Source: Planctomycetota bacterium (lineage in GTDB: Bacteria; Planctomycetota; Planctomycetia; Pirellulales; Pirellulaceae). From it: a stretch of 64,000 nucleotides of DNA. Positions 37,368 through 46,611 of the stretch are shown one piece after another; the stretch's first letter is position 1; the number at the start of each line of letters is the position of its first letter. The notes under the pieces are model-generated. The model was given only the letters and a program-made list of their open reading frames with translations, made no database searches and was not told where the DNA came from. The stretch is from positions 21,073-85,072 of the forward strand of contig JAPLNL010000032.1 in NCBI GenBank assembly GCA_026692905.1. Direction: 5' to 3'. The position numbers and the translations under genes were made by a program.

Positions 37368-38524
37368 AGCGCATTCTCTTGACCGGGGCACGAGCGCCAG
37401 TAACACTCGACTTGGTGCGGCACTTTCATCGATCCGGGCATGAAGTCTACTTGGCGGATAGCATCCATCTTCCCCTGGCACGACTAAGCCGATTTGCAAA
37501 GCGAACCTTTGTCGTTTCCAAACCAGTCCACAACCCTTCGCAGTTTGTCCAAGACTTAGCGACCATTGCTCGCAACTACCGGATCGATCTCGTTGTCCCT
37601 ACCTGCGAAGAGATCTTTTACGTTTCTTCCCTCCTCGAATTGTTCCCCGATCACACGAAAGTCTTCTCGGAACCGTTGCCGAAGCTCGAGATATTGCACA
37701 ACAAGTGGAAGTTTGTCCAACAAGTTTCGAACCGAGGAGGTCCGGTTCAAGCTCCCGAAACGCATTTGATTGCAAGTCAGCAGGAACTATCCCCGTGGAC
37801 TGCTCACCCGCAGCTATCCGATTGGGTGTTCAAGCCGGTGTATTCTCGTTTTGCGTCGAGGACGCTTGTTGGTCCAACGAGCCAAGAAATCGCCAAGCTA
37901 TGCCCAACGACGGTAGACCCCTGGGTGGCACAACGCCGAATTGTCGGCCAAGAGTTTTCGACATACAGCCTAGCGCATCAGGGGAAACTGCGAGCGCATG
38001 CATGCTATCGATCGAAGTATCGCGCCGGACTTGGTTCTGGTATCTATTTCCTCACAGTGGACGACGCGCGCATACGGGAGTTCGTTCAATCGTTTGTAAC
38101 CCAACAGAAATTTACTGGTCAGCTTGGATTCGACTTGATACAAGGACAGGACGGCAAGCTGTATGTTTTGGAGTGCAATCCGAGGGCTACTAGCGGTCTC
38201 CATATGCTTGCCGTGGAACCGCTCGCGTCGGCTTTCCTAGAATCCAGCGGTCCACTTTTGGAGCCAACATCGATGAGGCCGGCTATGCTCGCGTCGGTCA
38301 TGCTCTTGTTTCCGTTCCCACAGACACTTCGACGAGGCGGAGTCCTAACGCTTTTCAAGGATATGCTGGCAGCTAGAGACGTCATGTTTGCTTGGAATGA
38401 TCCGATGCCTGCTTTGTTGTCTCCGCTATCCATTTTGGAGGTTCTCGTGACTGCTTGCCGCACGGGCAAGCCTTTAACTCGAGCGGCCACTTTCGATATC
38501 GAATGGAATGGGGAGCCGATGTGA
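37364..38524 (+). CDS. ATP-grasp domain ligase
   Basis: A 386-residue protein with an N-terminal Rossmann-like preATP-grasp domain (MKRILLTGARAPVTLDLVR, then VVPTCEE) and an ATP-grasp core: VFKPVYSRF holds the nucleotide-binding Lys, and LYVLECNPRATSG gives the Mg-binding Glu and Asn. The family (CarB-like, D-Ala ligase-like, PylC-like) activates a carboxylate as acyl phosphate and joins it to an amine or thiol. Both ends overlap its neighbours: 4 bases with the SDR-MBL fusion and 4 bases with the next gene. Substrate cannot be named. Confidence 0.85.
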   Translation: MKRILLTGARAPVTLDLVRHFHRSGHEVYLADSIHLPLARLSRFAKRTFVVSKPVHNPSQFVQDLATIARNYRIDLVVPTCEEIFYVSSLLELFPDHTKVFSEPLPKLEILHNKWKFVQQVSNRGGPVQAPETHLIASQQELSPWTAHPQLSDWVFKPVYSRFASRTLVGPTSQEIAKLCPTTVDPWVAQRRIVGQEFSTYSLAHQGKLRAHACYRSKYRAGLGSGIYFLTVDDARIREFVQSFVTQQKFTGQLGFDLIQGQDGKLYVLECNPRATSGLHMLAVEPLASAFLESSGPLLEPTSMRPAMLASVMLLFPFPQTLRRGGVLTLFKDMLAARDVMFAWNDPMPALLSPLSILEVLVTACRTGKPLTRAATFDIEWNGEPM

Positions 38525-39666
38525 GCAGCCATTTGGTATCGTTGCAGGACGAAAAGTCCGGTTTCAAGCTCCTCCCCAGTGAGCAACAGTCTCGCGACGG
38601 GCAGTGGATCGAAATGTTGTTGAAGTTGCCATCTCAAGACTTAGTCCGAAACGTTCAGACGCGATGGGCCTTGTTACGTGCGGGAGAGGTCACACTACCA
38701 ACGACGATCAACGAAACCGAGTACGAAAACTCCTATGTATGTTCGACTTATTCAGGTTGCGTTCTCTACCCGCAATCGGAGGTCAAGAAGATCGACAATG
38801 CCCTTGTTCAAACATCCATCTTAGCATTGGTAAAGGGAATGGGGCCGCCATTGCGTGCCGCAAGAATCAATCGCGTCGTTTGCGTCAATAATTGGCTGCT
38901 TTCGACCAATCTTTATTCGACGTTCGACTTGGATTTGGTGCCCGAACTGACGAAGTTACTAACGTTTCGATTCCCAAAGCATGCCATCGCCTTTCGATCA
39001 CTGAATGACGTTTCGAATGGCCCACTGATTGAGCGCCTAAGCGAGGAAGGTTTTCTATTGGCTCCGAGTCGTCAGGTCTATTTCTTTGATGGAAAATCAG
39101 GTGAGTTCCTCTCCAAACAGAACAATACCTGGGATCAGAAGCTTTTGAAAACGACTGACTACACCGTTGTTCCACATGATGAATTGAACGCTAGCGAGTC
39201 CGATCGGATCGAGGAATTGTATCGATTGCTTTATGTCGACAAATATTCTCTGCATAACCCGCAGTTTACGTCACTAATGTTGAACGAGTGTCGAAGTCGC
39301 CGATTGCTCACCATGTGGGGATTGCGAAATGCGGATGGACGCTTGGATGGAATTGTCGGTACCTTTGATCGCGATGGTGTCATGACAGCGCCGGTTGTCG
39401 GATACGATACCGCATTGCCCAAAGAGTTGGGTTTGTATCGAATCTTAATGGCGATTGTGCTACGAGAAGCATCGCGTCTCAAATTGCGATTGAACCTCAG
39501 TAGCGGCGCATCGCACTTCAAACGCATTCGCGGAGGAGTACCTTGTATTGAATACACGGCAGTCTATTGCCGCCATCTACCGCTACCTTCCCGTTTGGCT
39601 TGGCTGGCGTTGGCTGGGTTAACGCGATACGTGGGTGAACCCATTTTACGAAAGTACCAGTTATGA
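38521..39666 (+). CDS. GNAT/FemAB-like acyltransferase
   Basis: A long open frame reaches upstream to 38455, but a GTG at 38521 overlaps the ATP-grasp stop as GTGA, matching the coupling of the other junctions; this gives 381 residues. The C-terminal half carries a GNAT-type pattern: LTMWGLRNADGRLDGIVGTF, a helix around RILMAIVLREA, and the terminal LNLSSGASHFKRIRGGVPCIEY phrase (split here) typical of the Acetyltransf_6/FemX-like group that transfers acyl or aminoacyl groups to amines. The N-terminal half is unassigned. It is the fourth gene of the operon. Confidence 0.7.
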   Translation: MSSHLVSLQDEKSGFKLLPSEQQSRDGQWIEMLLKLPSQDLVRNVQTRWALLRAGEVTLPTTINETEYENSYVCSTYSGCVLYPQSEVKKIDNALVQTSILALVKGMGPPLRAARINRVVCVNNWLLSTNLYSTFDLDLVPELTKLLTFRFPKHAIAFRSLNDVSNGPLIERLSEEGFLLAPSRQVYFFDGKSGEFLSKQNNTWDQKLLKTTDYTVVPHDELNASESDRIEELYRLLYVDKYSLHNPQFTSLMLNECRSRRLLTMWGLRNADGRLDGIVGTFDRDGVMTAPVVGYDTALPKELGLYRILMAIVLREASRLKLRLNLSSGASHFKRIRGGVPCIEYTAVYCRHLPLPSRLAWLALAGLTRYVGEPILRKYQL

Positions 39667-40676
39667 CGCCCGATCAAGGTCAACTTGCACAACACTGGTT
39701 CGTTGGCTGTGATGCCGCACAATTAGGCAAGCGCCCGTTTGGAATGACGGTGTTTGGTACCCCGCTTGTGATCTATCGTTCTTCTGATGGAATGGTTGTT
39801 GCCGAAGACCGTTGTCCACATCGCAATGCTCCCCTGTCGCAGGGGCTTGTGCAGGCTGGCGTCCTAAGATGTCCCTATCACGGGTGGGGCTTTGGCGTGG
39901 ACGGGCGTTGCGTCGATGCTCCTGGGGTGTGCTCAGGGGACCTGCCCAATGTTTCTCTCAACCGTTGGCAAGTGCAAGAGTCTGACGGTTGGATTTGGGT
40001 TGCGAAAGCACAGGTGATTCCTAAGAAACCGTTCTATCGCCCGTCGGTTGCGAACGACTCGGGCTATAGAGGATTCAATTTGGTGGCTGAGCTCGATTCG
40101 AACCTAGCCGATGCGATTGAAAATCTGCTCGATGGGACACATACGCCGTTCGTTCACTCGGGGCTCGTTCGCAGTTCGAGTGCTAAGCAGTCGTTTACAG
40201 CCTTGGTTCGCAGGCACGATGATTTTGTGGAAGCGGAGTACCGAGGCGAGGCGAAACAGAACGGCTTCATTTCCAAATGGTTCGAACCGGATCGCGAGGT
40301 CAGCTTCGGCCGTTTTGTCCCGCCCTGTACTGCTGAATTGGAGTATCGGTCCACGCGTCGGATCGAGCTACAAGTGGTGGCTCACTTTACTCCGACGATC
40401 GCGGGGAAGCTGAAAGTCTTTGTTCGTTGTTACCTACCTCACGGAAGACTGCGAGCCTCTTGGCGTTATGCAGTTGTAAAGCCGTTCTTTCGCAAGGTAC
40501 TCCATCAAGATCGAGCGATTCTGAAACAACAACAGTGGAACATCGCGAGATTTGGGAAACAGGGCTACACAAACTGGCGAGCAGACTTGCTCAGACCATG
40601 GATCGATACTTGGCTAGCAACTGGCGAATTTCCTGCTCAACCGCATGGACCTGTTGAGGTTCCCTTTCACCTCTAA
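39663..40676 (+). CDS. Rieske non-haem iron oxygenase, large-subunit type
   Basis: A 337-residue protein whose ATG overlaps the previous stop by 4 bases. The Rieske [2Fe-2S] motif is C51-P-H53 and C70-PY-H73 (RCPHRNAPL and CPYHGWGF). The catalytic mononuclear iron site follows the pattern N154-x2-D157-x2-H160-x4-H165 in ENLLDGTHTPFVHSG. Such enzymes hydroxylate or otherwise oxidise small molecules with O2 and electrons from a reductase; none is encoded nearby, so a general ferredoxin reductase must serve. Relatives include vanillate demethylase-like and cholesterol/neurotoxin oxygenases. It is the last gene of the operon. Confidence 0.9.
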   Translation: MTPDQGQLAQHWFVGCDAAQLGKRPFGMTVFGTPLVIYRSSDGMVVAEDRCPHRNAPLSQGLVQAGVLRCPYHGWGFGVDGRCVDAPGVCSGDLPNVSLNRWQVQESDGWIWVAKAQVIPKKPFYRPSVANDSGYRGFNLVAELDSNLADAIENLLDGTHTPFVHSGLVRSSSAKQSFTALVRRHDDFVEAEYRGEAKQNGFISKWFEPDREVSFGRFVPPCTAELEYRSTRRIELQVVAHFTPTIAGKLKVFVRCYLPHGRLRASWRYAVVKPFFRKVLHQDRAILKQQQWNIARFGKQGYTNWRADLLRPWIDTWLATGEFPAQPHGPVEVPFHL

Positions 40677-41038
40677 GGGCAAGCAGCTCTGCTCTCCTCA
40701 TCCCCCGGCCCCTTCTCCTCCCGAGGAGGAGAAGGGGAGGAAGAGTTGCTTCGCAATATTTGCCCTGGAAACCGTAACGCGGCGAGCGTCTGCGGCTCAG
40801 TTATGGATAATCCGCCGCAGGGGATGAGGAGCCGATCACTCTGGTGTCGTTTCCACCATCGCAATCATACTAATGTACTCGGCAAAGTCAGCATCTTCGC
40901 CTTGCAAAAGCGTAGGTAGCGCCCCTACGAAAGACGTCTCGCCGATACCACTCTCATAAAGTCGCCCCACAAAAGCCAGCGTCGTCTTTGGTTGTGCGTA
41001 ATGTCATCGTGGCTCTTTGCGTGCGAAGGTGACGAGCT
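40677..41038. other. Intergenic stretch with nested REP-like repeat
   Basis: About 362 bases between the operon end and a small minus-strand gene. 40694-40831 is the repeat listed separately. The remainder (about 40850-41038) has weak inverted repeats around TAGGTAGCGCCCCTACGA and no gene I can support. Confidence 0.6.
40694..40831. repeat. Nested inverted repeat at operon end
   Basis: Outer arms CTCCTCATCCCC (40694-40705) and GGGGATGAGGAG (40820-40831) are perfect complements. Inside, CCCCTTCTCCTC (40709-40720) pairs perfectly with GAGGAGAAGGGG (40726-40737). It begins 18 bases after the Rieske gene stop and could double as a terminator. The structure is that of a BIME. Confidence 0.75.
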
Positions 41039-41230
41039 CTACGAAGTTGCGTCCCGTTTATTCCCGTCTTCGTCGTAACGCATGATTGCAAAGTAAGCAA
41101 ACTCGACCAACAGGAAAAGCAGGATAACCAAAAAGAACCAATTTTGAATCGCAGACATGATGACTACGACTGCGGCGAAGCAAACCCAAAGCTTCCAAGA
41201 ATCCCGCCAAAAAGCGATCAATTGATTCAC
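41039..41230 (-). CDS. Small membrane protein, unknown
   Basis: A 63-residue frame (MNQLIAFWRDSWKLWVCFAA...). It has a basic/aromatic start, one or two hydrophobic segments (VCFAAVVVIMSAIQ and WFFLVILLFLLVEFAYFA) and a charged end (RYDEDGNKRDATS). The amphipathic layout and positive-inside charge make it a credible real gene, but I do not recognise a family. It stands alone between two repeat-containing spacers. Confidence 0.5.
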   Translation of the reverse strand: MNQLIAFWRDSWKLWVCFAAVVVIMSAIQNWFFLVILLFLLVEFAYFAIMRYDEDGNKRDATS

Positions 41231-41598
41231 TGGACAAATATCCTGGTTTTTGTACGCGACAAATCAAATTTGCCAGCGGAGCGAAGTGGGATAATTAGAG
41301 GAACTCACCTAGCAACTCATGGTACCTACACATCCAGAGTTGTCGAGGGACGTTGTTTTCCCGCGAGGAGAATGTGCCTGGATGGACAATCAACAATTGG
41401 GTTGTCGGAGCGAATTTGTGCCCGTAGCTCCCCAGCCAACTAGTGCCCAATGTTCGCAACATGCTTGGTGTGCAAAAGAGCTCTTGGAGGCGAGCGGCAG
41501 AATGAAAACTACCTTAGCACGACGCGCAAGCTAGTGAATCTACATAACCAATTCACTAGCTTGCGCGTCGTGCTAGGTACTTTGGAACCCGCCGATCT
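41231..41598. other. Intergenic stretch with perfect inverted repeat
   Basis: About 368 bases. No supported gene. Its right half contains the perfect palindrome at 41515-41575. Confidence 0.6.
41515..41575. repeat. Perfect 25-bp inverted repeat
   Basis: Arms 41515-41539 and 41551-41575 are exact complements over 25 bases (outer ends TAGCACGACGCGCAAG and CTTGCGCGTCGTGCTA) with an 11-base loop. It lies 23 bases after the nucleoside transporter stop and can act as terminator or be a recently copied REP element. Confidence 0.9.
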
Positions 41599-43011
41599 CT
41601 AACGAATCAACAACCCTGCCACGGCCGCGTTCAATACGGTCGCCAGGAATCCCACAAAGAGCGCCGTGAGACCCAACTTGGCTAGATCAGCTCGGCGTTC
41701 GGGTGCCAAGGCACCAATGCCGCCAAGCTGAATTCCAATCGAAGAAAAATTGGCGAAGCCAGTCAAAGCATAAACCGATAGCAGCTTGGCTCGTTCCGAT
41801 AGCCCAGCATACGCAGCATCCTTGGTAAGAGTCACGTACGCGACATGCTCGTTGGCTGCTAATTTGATTCCCAGCAAGCTACCGACTTGAGGCGTCTCCG
41901 CCATTGGCACTCCCATCAGCATAGCCACCGGCTGAAAGATGGTTCCCAGTATCTTCGACAACGATAGGTCATCCGGTAGCCAAGCAATCCACTCGGGAGC
42001 CAATCCCATCCCCAGCACCATGGGCTTAAATCCTCCGATGAGCGAATCGAACAGCGCGATAAAAGCCAAAAACCCGATCAACATGGCCGCCACATTGAGC
42101 GCCAACATCAATCCATCTTTCACTCCGGAAGCAGCGGCATCGATCGGATTTTCGTGCATTCTGGGAACAACAATATTCGCGCTCACCAGCGTCTCGGGGA
42201 CTTCCACCTCGGGCATCACAAGCTTTGCGAGGTACAAGCTGCACGGGCAGGCCATCACGCAGGTACAAAGAATTGCGACTGGGTCGGCACCATAGCTGAT
42301 GTACACCGCCATCATGCCACCGGAAATATGTGCCATACCACTTGCCATCATGGTAAGAAGCTCGGATTTGGTCATCTTGGGAACGAATGGCTTAACGATC
42401 AACGGCGCTTCGGTTTGTCCCATGAAGACGTTCGCCGATACCGACAGGGTTTCAGCCCCCGATGTCCCCATAAAAAATTGCATGACCCAAGCAAAGGCCT
42501 TAACCACTAACTGCAAAACACCCAGATAATAAAGCACACTGAAGAATGCGGACACGAAAATGATAGGCGGCAATGCTTTGAAGGCGAACACAAAGCCGGC
42601 AGGACCATCCACTTTGGAGAGGGAACCGAAAACAAACTCAGCTCCTTTGTCGGAGCATTCGATCAAGACCTTGATGCCATTCCCGACCAGCTGAAAAGCC
42701 GATTGCACCCACTCAAATTGGGTGACCGCAATAGCCAATGCGATCTGGAGTGCAATTCCCCATCCGATCGTCTTGGGGTTCACAGCTCTCAAGTTCGTGC
42801 TCATGGCCGCTGCCAATGAGAGAAAAGCAAAGATACCAAAGACGGCCTGTCCGCGCGTGCCGATGTAAGGCTCGAACATGTAAACGCAAACCGTCAGCAA
42901 AACCACCACCGCAAAGAGTGCCACCCTAAGAGATTTGGGCGCCTGCGGAATTGTCTTAACTACTGCGGGTGTGCTGGCTGTTTGCATGGAAGTTTCCGTG
43001 AAAGGGTGCAT
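41599..43011 (-). CDS. Concentrative nucleoside transporter (CNT/NupC family)
   Basis: About 470 residues from the ATG at 43011; starts at 43041 (would overlap the upstream gene) and 42987 are alternatives. An N-terminal hydrophobic part (LRVALFAVVVLLTVCVYMF) leads to the CNT core: SVFFSVLYYLG-like phrases, the LSVSANVFMGQTEAPLIVKPFV substrate/sodium site (split here) with the typical GQTEAP, and the C-terminal GFANFSSIGIQLGGIGALAP. These transporters import nucleosides with Na+ or H+. It lies 13 bases after an Nramp-like gene on the same strand; the link between them is unclear. Confidence 0.92.
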   Translation of the reverse strand: MHPFTETSMQTASTPAVVKTIPQAPKSLRVALFAVVVLLTVCVYMFEPYIGTRGQAVFGIFAFLSLAAAMSTNLRAVNPKTIGWGIALQIALAIAVTQFEWVQSAFQLVGNGIKVLIECSDKGAEFVFGSLSKVDGPAGFVFAFKALPPIIFVSAFFSVLYYLGVLQLVVKAFAWVMQFFMGTSGAETLSVSANVFMGQTEAPLIVKPFVPKMTKSELLTMMASGMAHISGGMMAVYISYGADPVAILCTCVMACPCSLYLAKLVMPEVEVPETLVSANIVVPRMHENPIDAAASGVKDGLMLALNVAAMLIGFLAFIALFDSLIGGFKPMVLGMGLAPEWIAWLPDDLSLSKILGTIFQPVAMLMGVPMAETPQVGSLLGIKLAANEHVAYVTLTKDAAYAGLSERAKLLSVYALTGFANFSSIGIQLGGIGALAPERRADLAKLGLTALFVGFLATVLNAAVAGLLIR

Positions 43012-43024
43012 CTTTGACGCAAGT

Positions 43025-44485
43025 CTATTTTGGTGGTCCAAAGCTCTCGATGACAGTTTTCATCGCAACCGGAATGGAATAGGCCGCAACGAAGAGAATG
43101 GACACCAACGCAATCCAAAGGAAAATATCCGATAGGATGCTTGGTTTCAGTCGTGGGCTAATTCGGAAGTAGCGAAAGTACACCGCTACACATGCCATCA
43201 TAGGAAGTGTTGCTGCTTGCGCCATGCCTCCTAGCTTTACCATCAGCTGCGGGTCTCTCTGGAAGAGGTAAATGGATAGTGCAACGATTGGGAAGATGAT
43301 GCAAAGTACCTGTATGGATTTTGCACGAGAGGTAGCCGACTCGATTCGAATCAAGCCCATCAACTTTAGAAAGTCGACTGTCAGACGGCTATTGGCCGCA
43401 CATGCTAAATAGAGCGTTTTGAATAAAACGGCCCCAGCCCCAAGCAAGAACAAGGTCCGAGTCCAATCTCCAAACGGGCTACTGTACATCTTCGACAGTT
43501 TTTCCATTGCGTCCGAACCATTCGGATCGATTCCCTGGGGGTGCAAAACAGCAGCACCCATGAAATAAAACGCGAGAGTCGAAAGCGTGAACACAACCAT
43601 GCTCGTCCAAGCATCCAGATGCATCACGCGAATCCAACCTTTAGCGCGGCGCTGCCACTCAGGTGAACCGTCATTCGCACCAACGAAACGCGCATAGCCT
43701 TTCTCAAGGCACCAATACGGATAATAAAAGAGTTCGGTTGCTCCGACGCCCGTGATCCCAAAAACCGCAAATGCATCTGCGATGCCACCCTCGGGTAACC
43801 GAAACAAAAGCCCTCCATACACGTCCTTAAAAACAGGTGCAAAAGGAGTGAAGTACAACGACAGGGATGCAAAGACAGTCACGAGAGTTACACCAACCAC
43901 CAAGAAAGTCGTAAATCGTTCGATCCTCTGATAACTGCCCCTGAAAATCAGCGCGATGGTGATCAAGCAGACGACAAAGGCCCAAGGAAACTCCGAACGA
44001 TTTAACATGAAATTTCCCAAGTCGCCCGACAGCGGCTTGATCGACTCGGAACAAAAGACTCCAAATTGCGGAAAGGCCAAATTCAAGTCTTGCCCTACCC
44101 CTCCGAGCATACCACCGAGTTGGAAGACGGTACAAAGCATCATCAAAAACCACCAGATCAGCAAAACGTTTCCGATGATTCTGAATTTTGAAATATTTTG
44201 CAAGGCTCCAAGCGTGGGCTTTCCTGAAAAAATAGCGTATCGCCCAAGCTCGATCTGGACGAAAACTTTGATTACGCAACTGAACAGAATGAGCCAAAGG
44301 AACACGAATCCTTGTTTCGCCCCAAACCTAGTCGTTAAGAGCAACTCACCCGATCCGACGATTGTTCCAGCCAAGATGATGCCTGGTCCAATTTTTTTTA
44401 ATGCCTCCCAAAGAGTCGTTGGAGGCTCAAGAATGGCGTCCGGGGGAAGTGCATAGGGGTCAAAAGCGATATCGGGTTGGGTCAT
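43025..44485 (-). CDS. Nramp-family-like transporter lacking the metal-binding signature
   Basis: A 486-residue protein with about eleven membrane segments and the Nramp fold wording (IGPGIILAGTIVGSGELL, FLWLILFSCVIKVFVQIELG). A TTG one codon before the ATG at 44485 is also possible. Canonical Nramp transporters have DPGN in the first membrane helix and MPHN in the sixth; here the first helix reads GTIVGSGEL and the sixth region reads GATELFYYPYW, so the manganese/iron ligands are missing. It may move another ion or a different solute. It is probably co-transcribed with the CNT transporter. Confidence 0.82.
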   Translation of the reverse strand: MTQPDIAFDPYALPPDAILEPPTTLWEALKKIGPGIILAGTIVGSGELLLTTRFGAKQGFVFLWLILFSCVIKVFVQIELGRYAIFSGKPTLGALQNISKFRIIGNVLLIWWFLMMLCTVFQLGGMLGGVGQDLNLAFPQFGVFCSESIKPLSGDLGNFMLNRSEFPWAFVVCLITIALIFRGSYQRIERFTTFLVVGVTLVTVFASLSLYFTPFAPVFKDVYGGLLFRLPEGGIADAFAVFGITGVGATELFYYPYWCLEKGYARFVGANDGSPEWQRRAKGWIRVMHLDAWTSMVVFTLSTLAFYFMGAAVLHPQGIDPNGSDAMEKLSKMYSSPFGDWTRTLFLLGAGAVLFKTLYLACAANSRLTVDFLKLMGLIRIESATSRAKSIQVLCIIFPIVALSIYLFQRDPQLMVKLGGMAQAATLPMMACVAVYFRYFRISPRLKPSILSDIFLWIALVSILFVAAYSIPVAMKTVIESFGPPK

Positions 44486-44520
44486 CAAAGCAATCTCGAG
44501 AGGAAGATACTATTTGTTTT

Positions 44521-44732
44521 CCTCCCCCTCGCCCCGTTTCGGGGAGAGGGGGCCGGGGGGTGAGGGGGCGAATGGGGGCGAATCGCTAGTCGCAAGAATT
44601 TGTCCAGCAACTTGTTTCAGATCCAAAACATGATTGGCTATGTTGGCTATGTGACAGCAACTAAAAATCCATTCAAAACTCGGTGCAAAACCCCTCACAC
44701 CAGCCCCTCTCCCCTAAAGGGGCGAGGGGAGC
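44521..44732. repeat. Two GC-rich hairpins between Nramp-like and APC genes
   Basis: At 44521-44572 CCTCGCCCCGTTTCGGGGAGAGG can fold with G/C-rich flanks; at 44701-44731 CCCCTCTCCCCT pairs with GGGGCGAGGGG around AAA. Both look like REP variants. The second is 25 bases after the APC transporter stop codon in the antisense direction and may terminate it. Confidence 0.6.
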
Positions 44733-44755
44733 AAAGATCATGCTTACCCGGAAAC

Positions 44756-46321
44756 CTATCCGACCGAGGTAGACGAATCGCCGTGCTTCAGTTTGCTATG
44801 CCAAAATCCATAGCAGAAATAGATAGTTAAGCCAGCGAGCAACCAAATCACCAATCGCAACCAGTTTTCACTAGGCAGCGACAGCATTAGCAGAACGCAC
44901 AAAAGGATGCCGAGCGATGGAAACACTGGCGAAAACGGGCAGCGGAATGGTCGAACGCGATCGGGATCCGTGTATCTGAGAATCAGAACGGACGAACAAA
45001 CCAAAGCGAAGGCAAAGAGTGTTCCAATATTCGTCAAATCCGCCAAGATGTTGAGAGGCAAAAGACTGGCTGCCGTCGCAACAATTATGCCGGTTAGGAT
45101 CGTTGATTTGTAAGGTGTTTGAAACTTTTCATGAACCGCACCGAAGAAACCATAAGGAAGCAAACCGTCTCGAGCCATAGCCAAGAAGATTCTAGGCTGC
45201 CCCATCATCATGACGAGCAGAACCGAAGTGATTCCAGCGATAGCACCAACCGTCACAATGAACTGCGCCGAGGTAAATCCGACACGCTCAAATGCACTTG
45301 CAACCGGAGCATTGATATCGATGTCTTTGTAGTTAACCATTCCTGTCAACACAGCGGAAACAAGGATGTATAGAACGGTACAGATCAAAAGTGAACCGAT
45401 AATTCCGATGGGCAAGTCTCTCTTAGGATTCTTGGCCTCTTCGGCCTGCGTCGATACAGCATCAAAACCCAAGTAGGCAAAAATAACACCAGCTGCGCCA
45501 GCCATCATGCCTTTATCGGTTCCCCCAAAAATCGGTGTGCCGAAAAAAGTAATCCCGCCGTATCCATAGGGAGCGAAGTTTTCTGTCCAGTTTGCGACGT
45601 TGATATAGGAAAAACCAGCGACGATCACAAAAAGCACCACACTTACTTTGATCGCAACCATGATCGCATTGGTAAAGGCACTTTCGGACACGCCTCGCAC
45701 AAGAATGCATGTGACCAATGCCGTGATCAGGATGGCAGGAAGATCAAAGAAAAAGCCTGTTCCAAAAAACGCACCCGCGTTCACCGCAACACTTCCTCCG
45801 CCCGCGAGTGTGTAGTCAATCGCTTCGGTCTTACCGTTGTAGTCGAAGGGAGCATCGGAGAAACGATGCAAAGCCCCTCCGGAATCAAAAAGCGTGATGC
45901 CAAACTGGTGGAGTAACTTTTGTAGATATTTGGACCAACCGTGTGCGACCGTTGAGGATGCGACAGCATATTCCAAAATGAGATCCCAACCAATGATCCA
46001 CGCCATCAACTCACCCATCGTTGCGTACGCGTAGTTGTACGCAGAACCGGCAACAGGCGCCATCGAAGCGAATTCTGCGTAACACAACGCAGCGAACACG
46101 CAAGCAAGGCCTGCGACAACGAACGAAAGAATGATCGCTGGACCTGCTTGATTGGCGGCTGCCTTACCCACCAGCACAAAAATGCCAGTTCCGATAATAG
46201 CGCCGACACCGAGTGCGGTTAGCGAAACAGGCCCGAGTGATCGCTTTAAACTGTGACCTTTCTCCATGTCACCAACCATGGAGTTGAGAGATTTCTTTTG
46301 GAACAACTGATTCAAGGACAT
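44756..46321 (-). CDS. APC-superfamily amino acid permease, cationic amino acid transporter type
   Basis: The frame runs to 46591, but the ATG at 46321 (MSLNQLFQKKSLNS) is the likely start, giving 521 residues. The first helix has GVGAIIGTGIFVLVG, the unwound substrate site of the APC fold, preceded by LKRSLGPVSLTALG; about 12-14 membrane segments follow, with GFDAVSTQAEEAKNPKRDLP typical of the CAT/YfnA group. It would import amino acids across the inner membrane. It is divergent from the TauE-like gene, with about 290 bases between starts. Confidence 0.9.
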   Translation of the reverse strand: MSLNQLFQKKSLNSMVGDMEKGHSLKRSLGPVSLTALGVGAIIGTGIFVLVGKAAANQAGPAIILSFVVAGLACVFAALCYAEFASMAPVAGSAYNYAYATMGELMAWIIGWDLILEYAVASSTVAHGWSKYLQKLLHQFGITLFDSGGALHRFSDAPFDYNGKTEAIDYTLAGGGSVAVNAGAFFGTGFFFDLPAILITALVTCILVRGVSESAFTNAIMVAIKVSVVLFVIVAGFSYINVANWTENFAPYGYGGITFFGTPIFGGTDKGMMAGAAGVIFAYLGFDAVSTQAEEAKNPKRDLPIGIIGSLLICTVLYILVSAVLTGMVNYKDIDINAPVASAFERVGFTSAQFIVTVGAIAGITSVLLVMMMGQPRIFLAMARDGLLPYGFFGAVHEKFQTPYKSTILTGIIVATAASLLPLNILADLTNIGTLFAFALVCSSVLILRYTDPDRVRPFRCPFSPVFPSLGILLCVLLMLSLPSENWLRLVIWLLAGLTIYFCYGFWHSKLKHGDSSTSVG

Positions 46322-46611
46322 TGGACTGGGACTTTCTAAACGATTGTTTGACCTCAGAGGAATGTTGATTCTAGGCCCTTGAGATCGAGGTTCAACGTCG
46401 CGCCAAGTCAATGCCACATATTTTCGGGAAAAATTGGGGCTAGTTTGGGAAAGATTGCGGTTTGGGACTGAGTCGAGGCCGGTTCGGAAGCTATTATGCC
46501 GAGGTGCTTGCAACGCCAGACTTGACCGGCGGACGTCTGCCGCTCGAACCGTCGCTGGTAAATCAAACCAACTCTTTGACTTGAGGCCCAAGTTTCACCT
46601 TGAATAACGAA

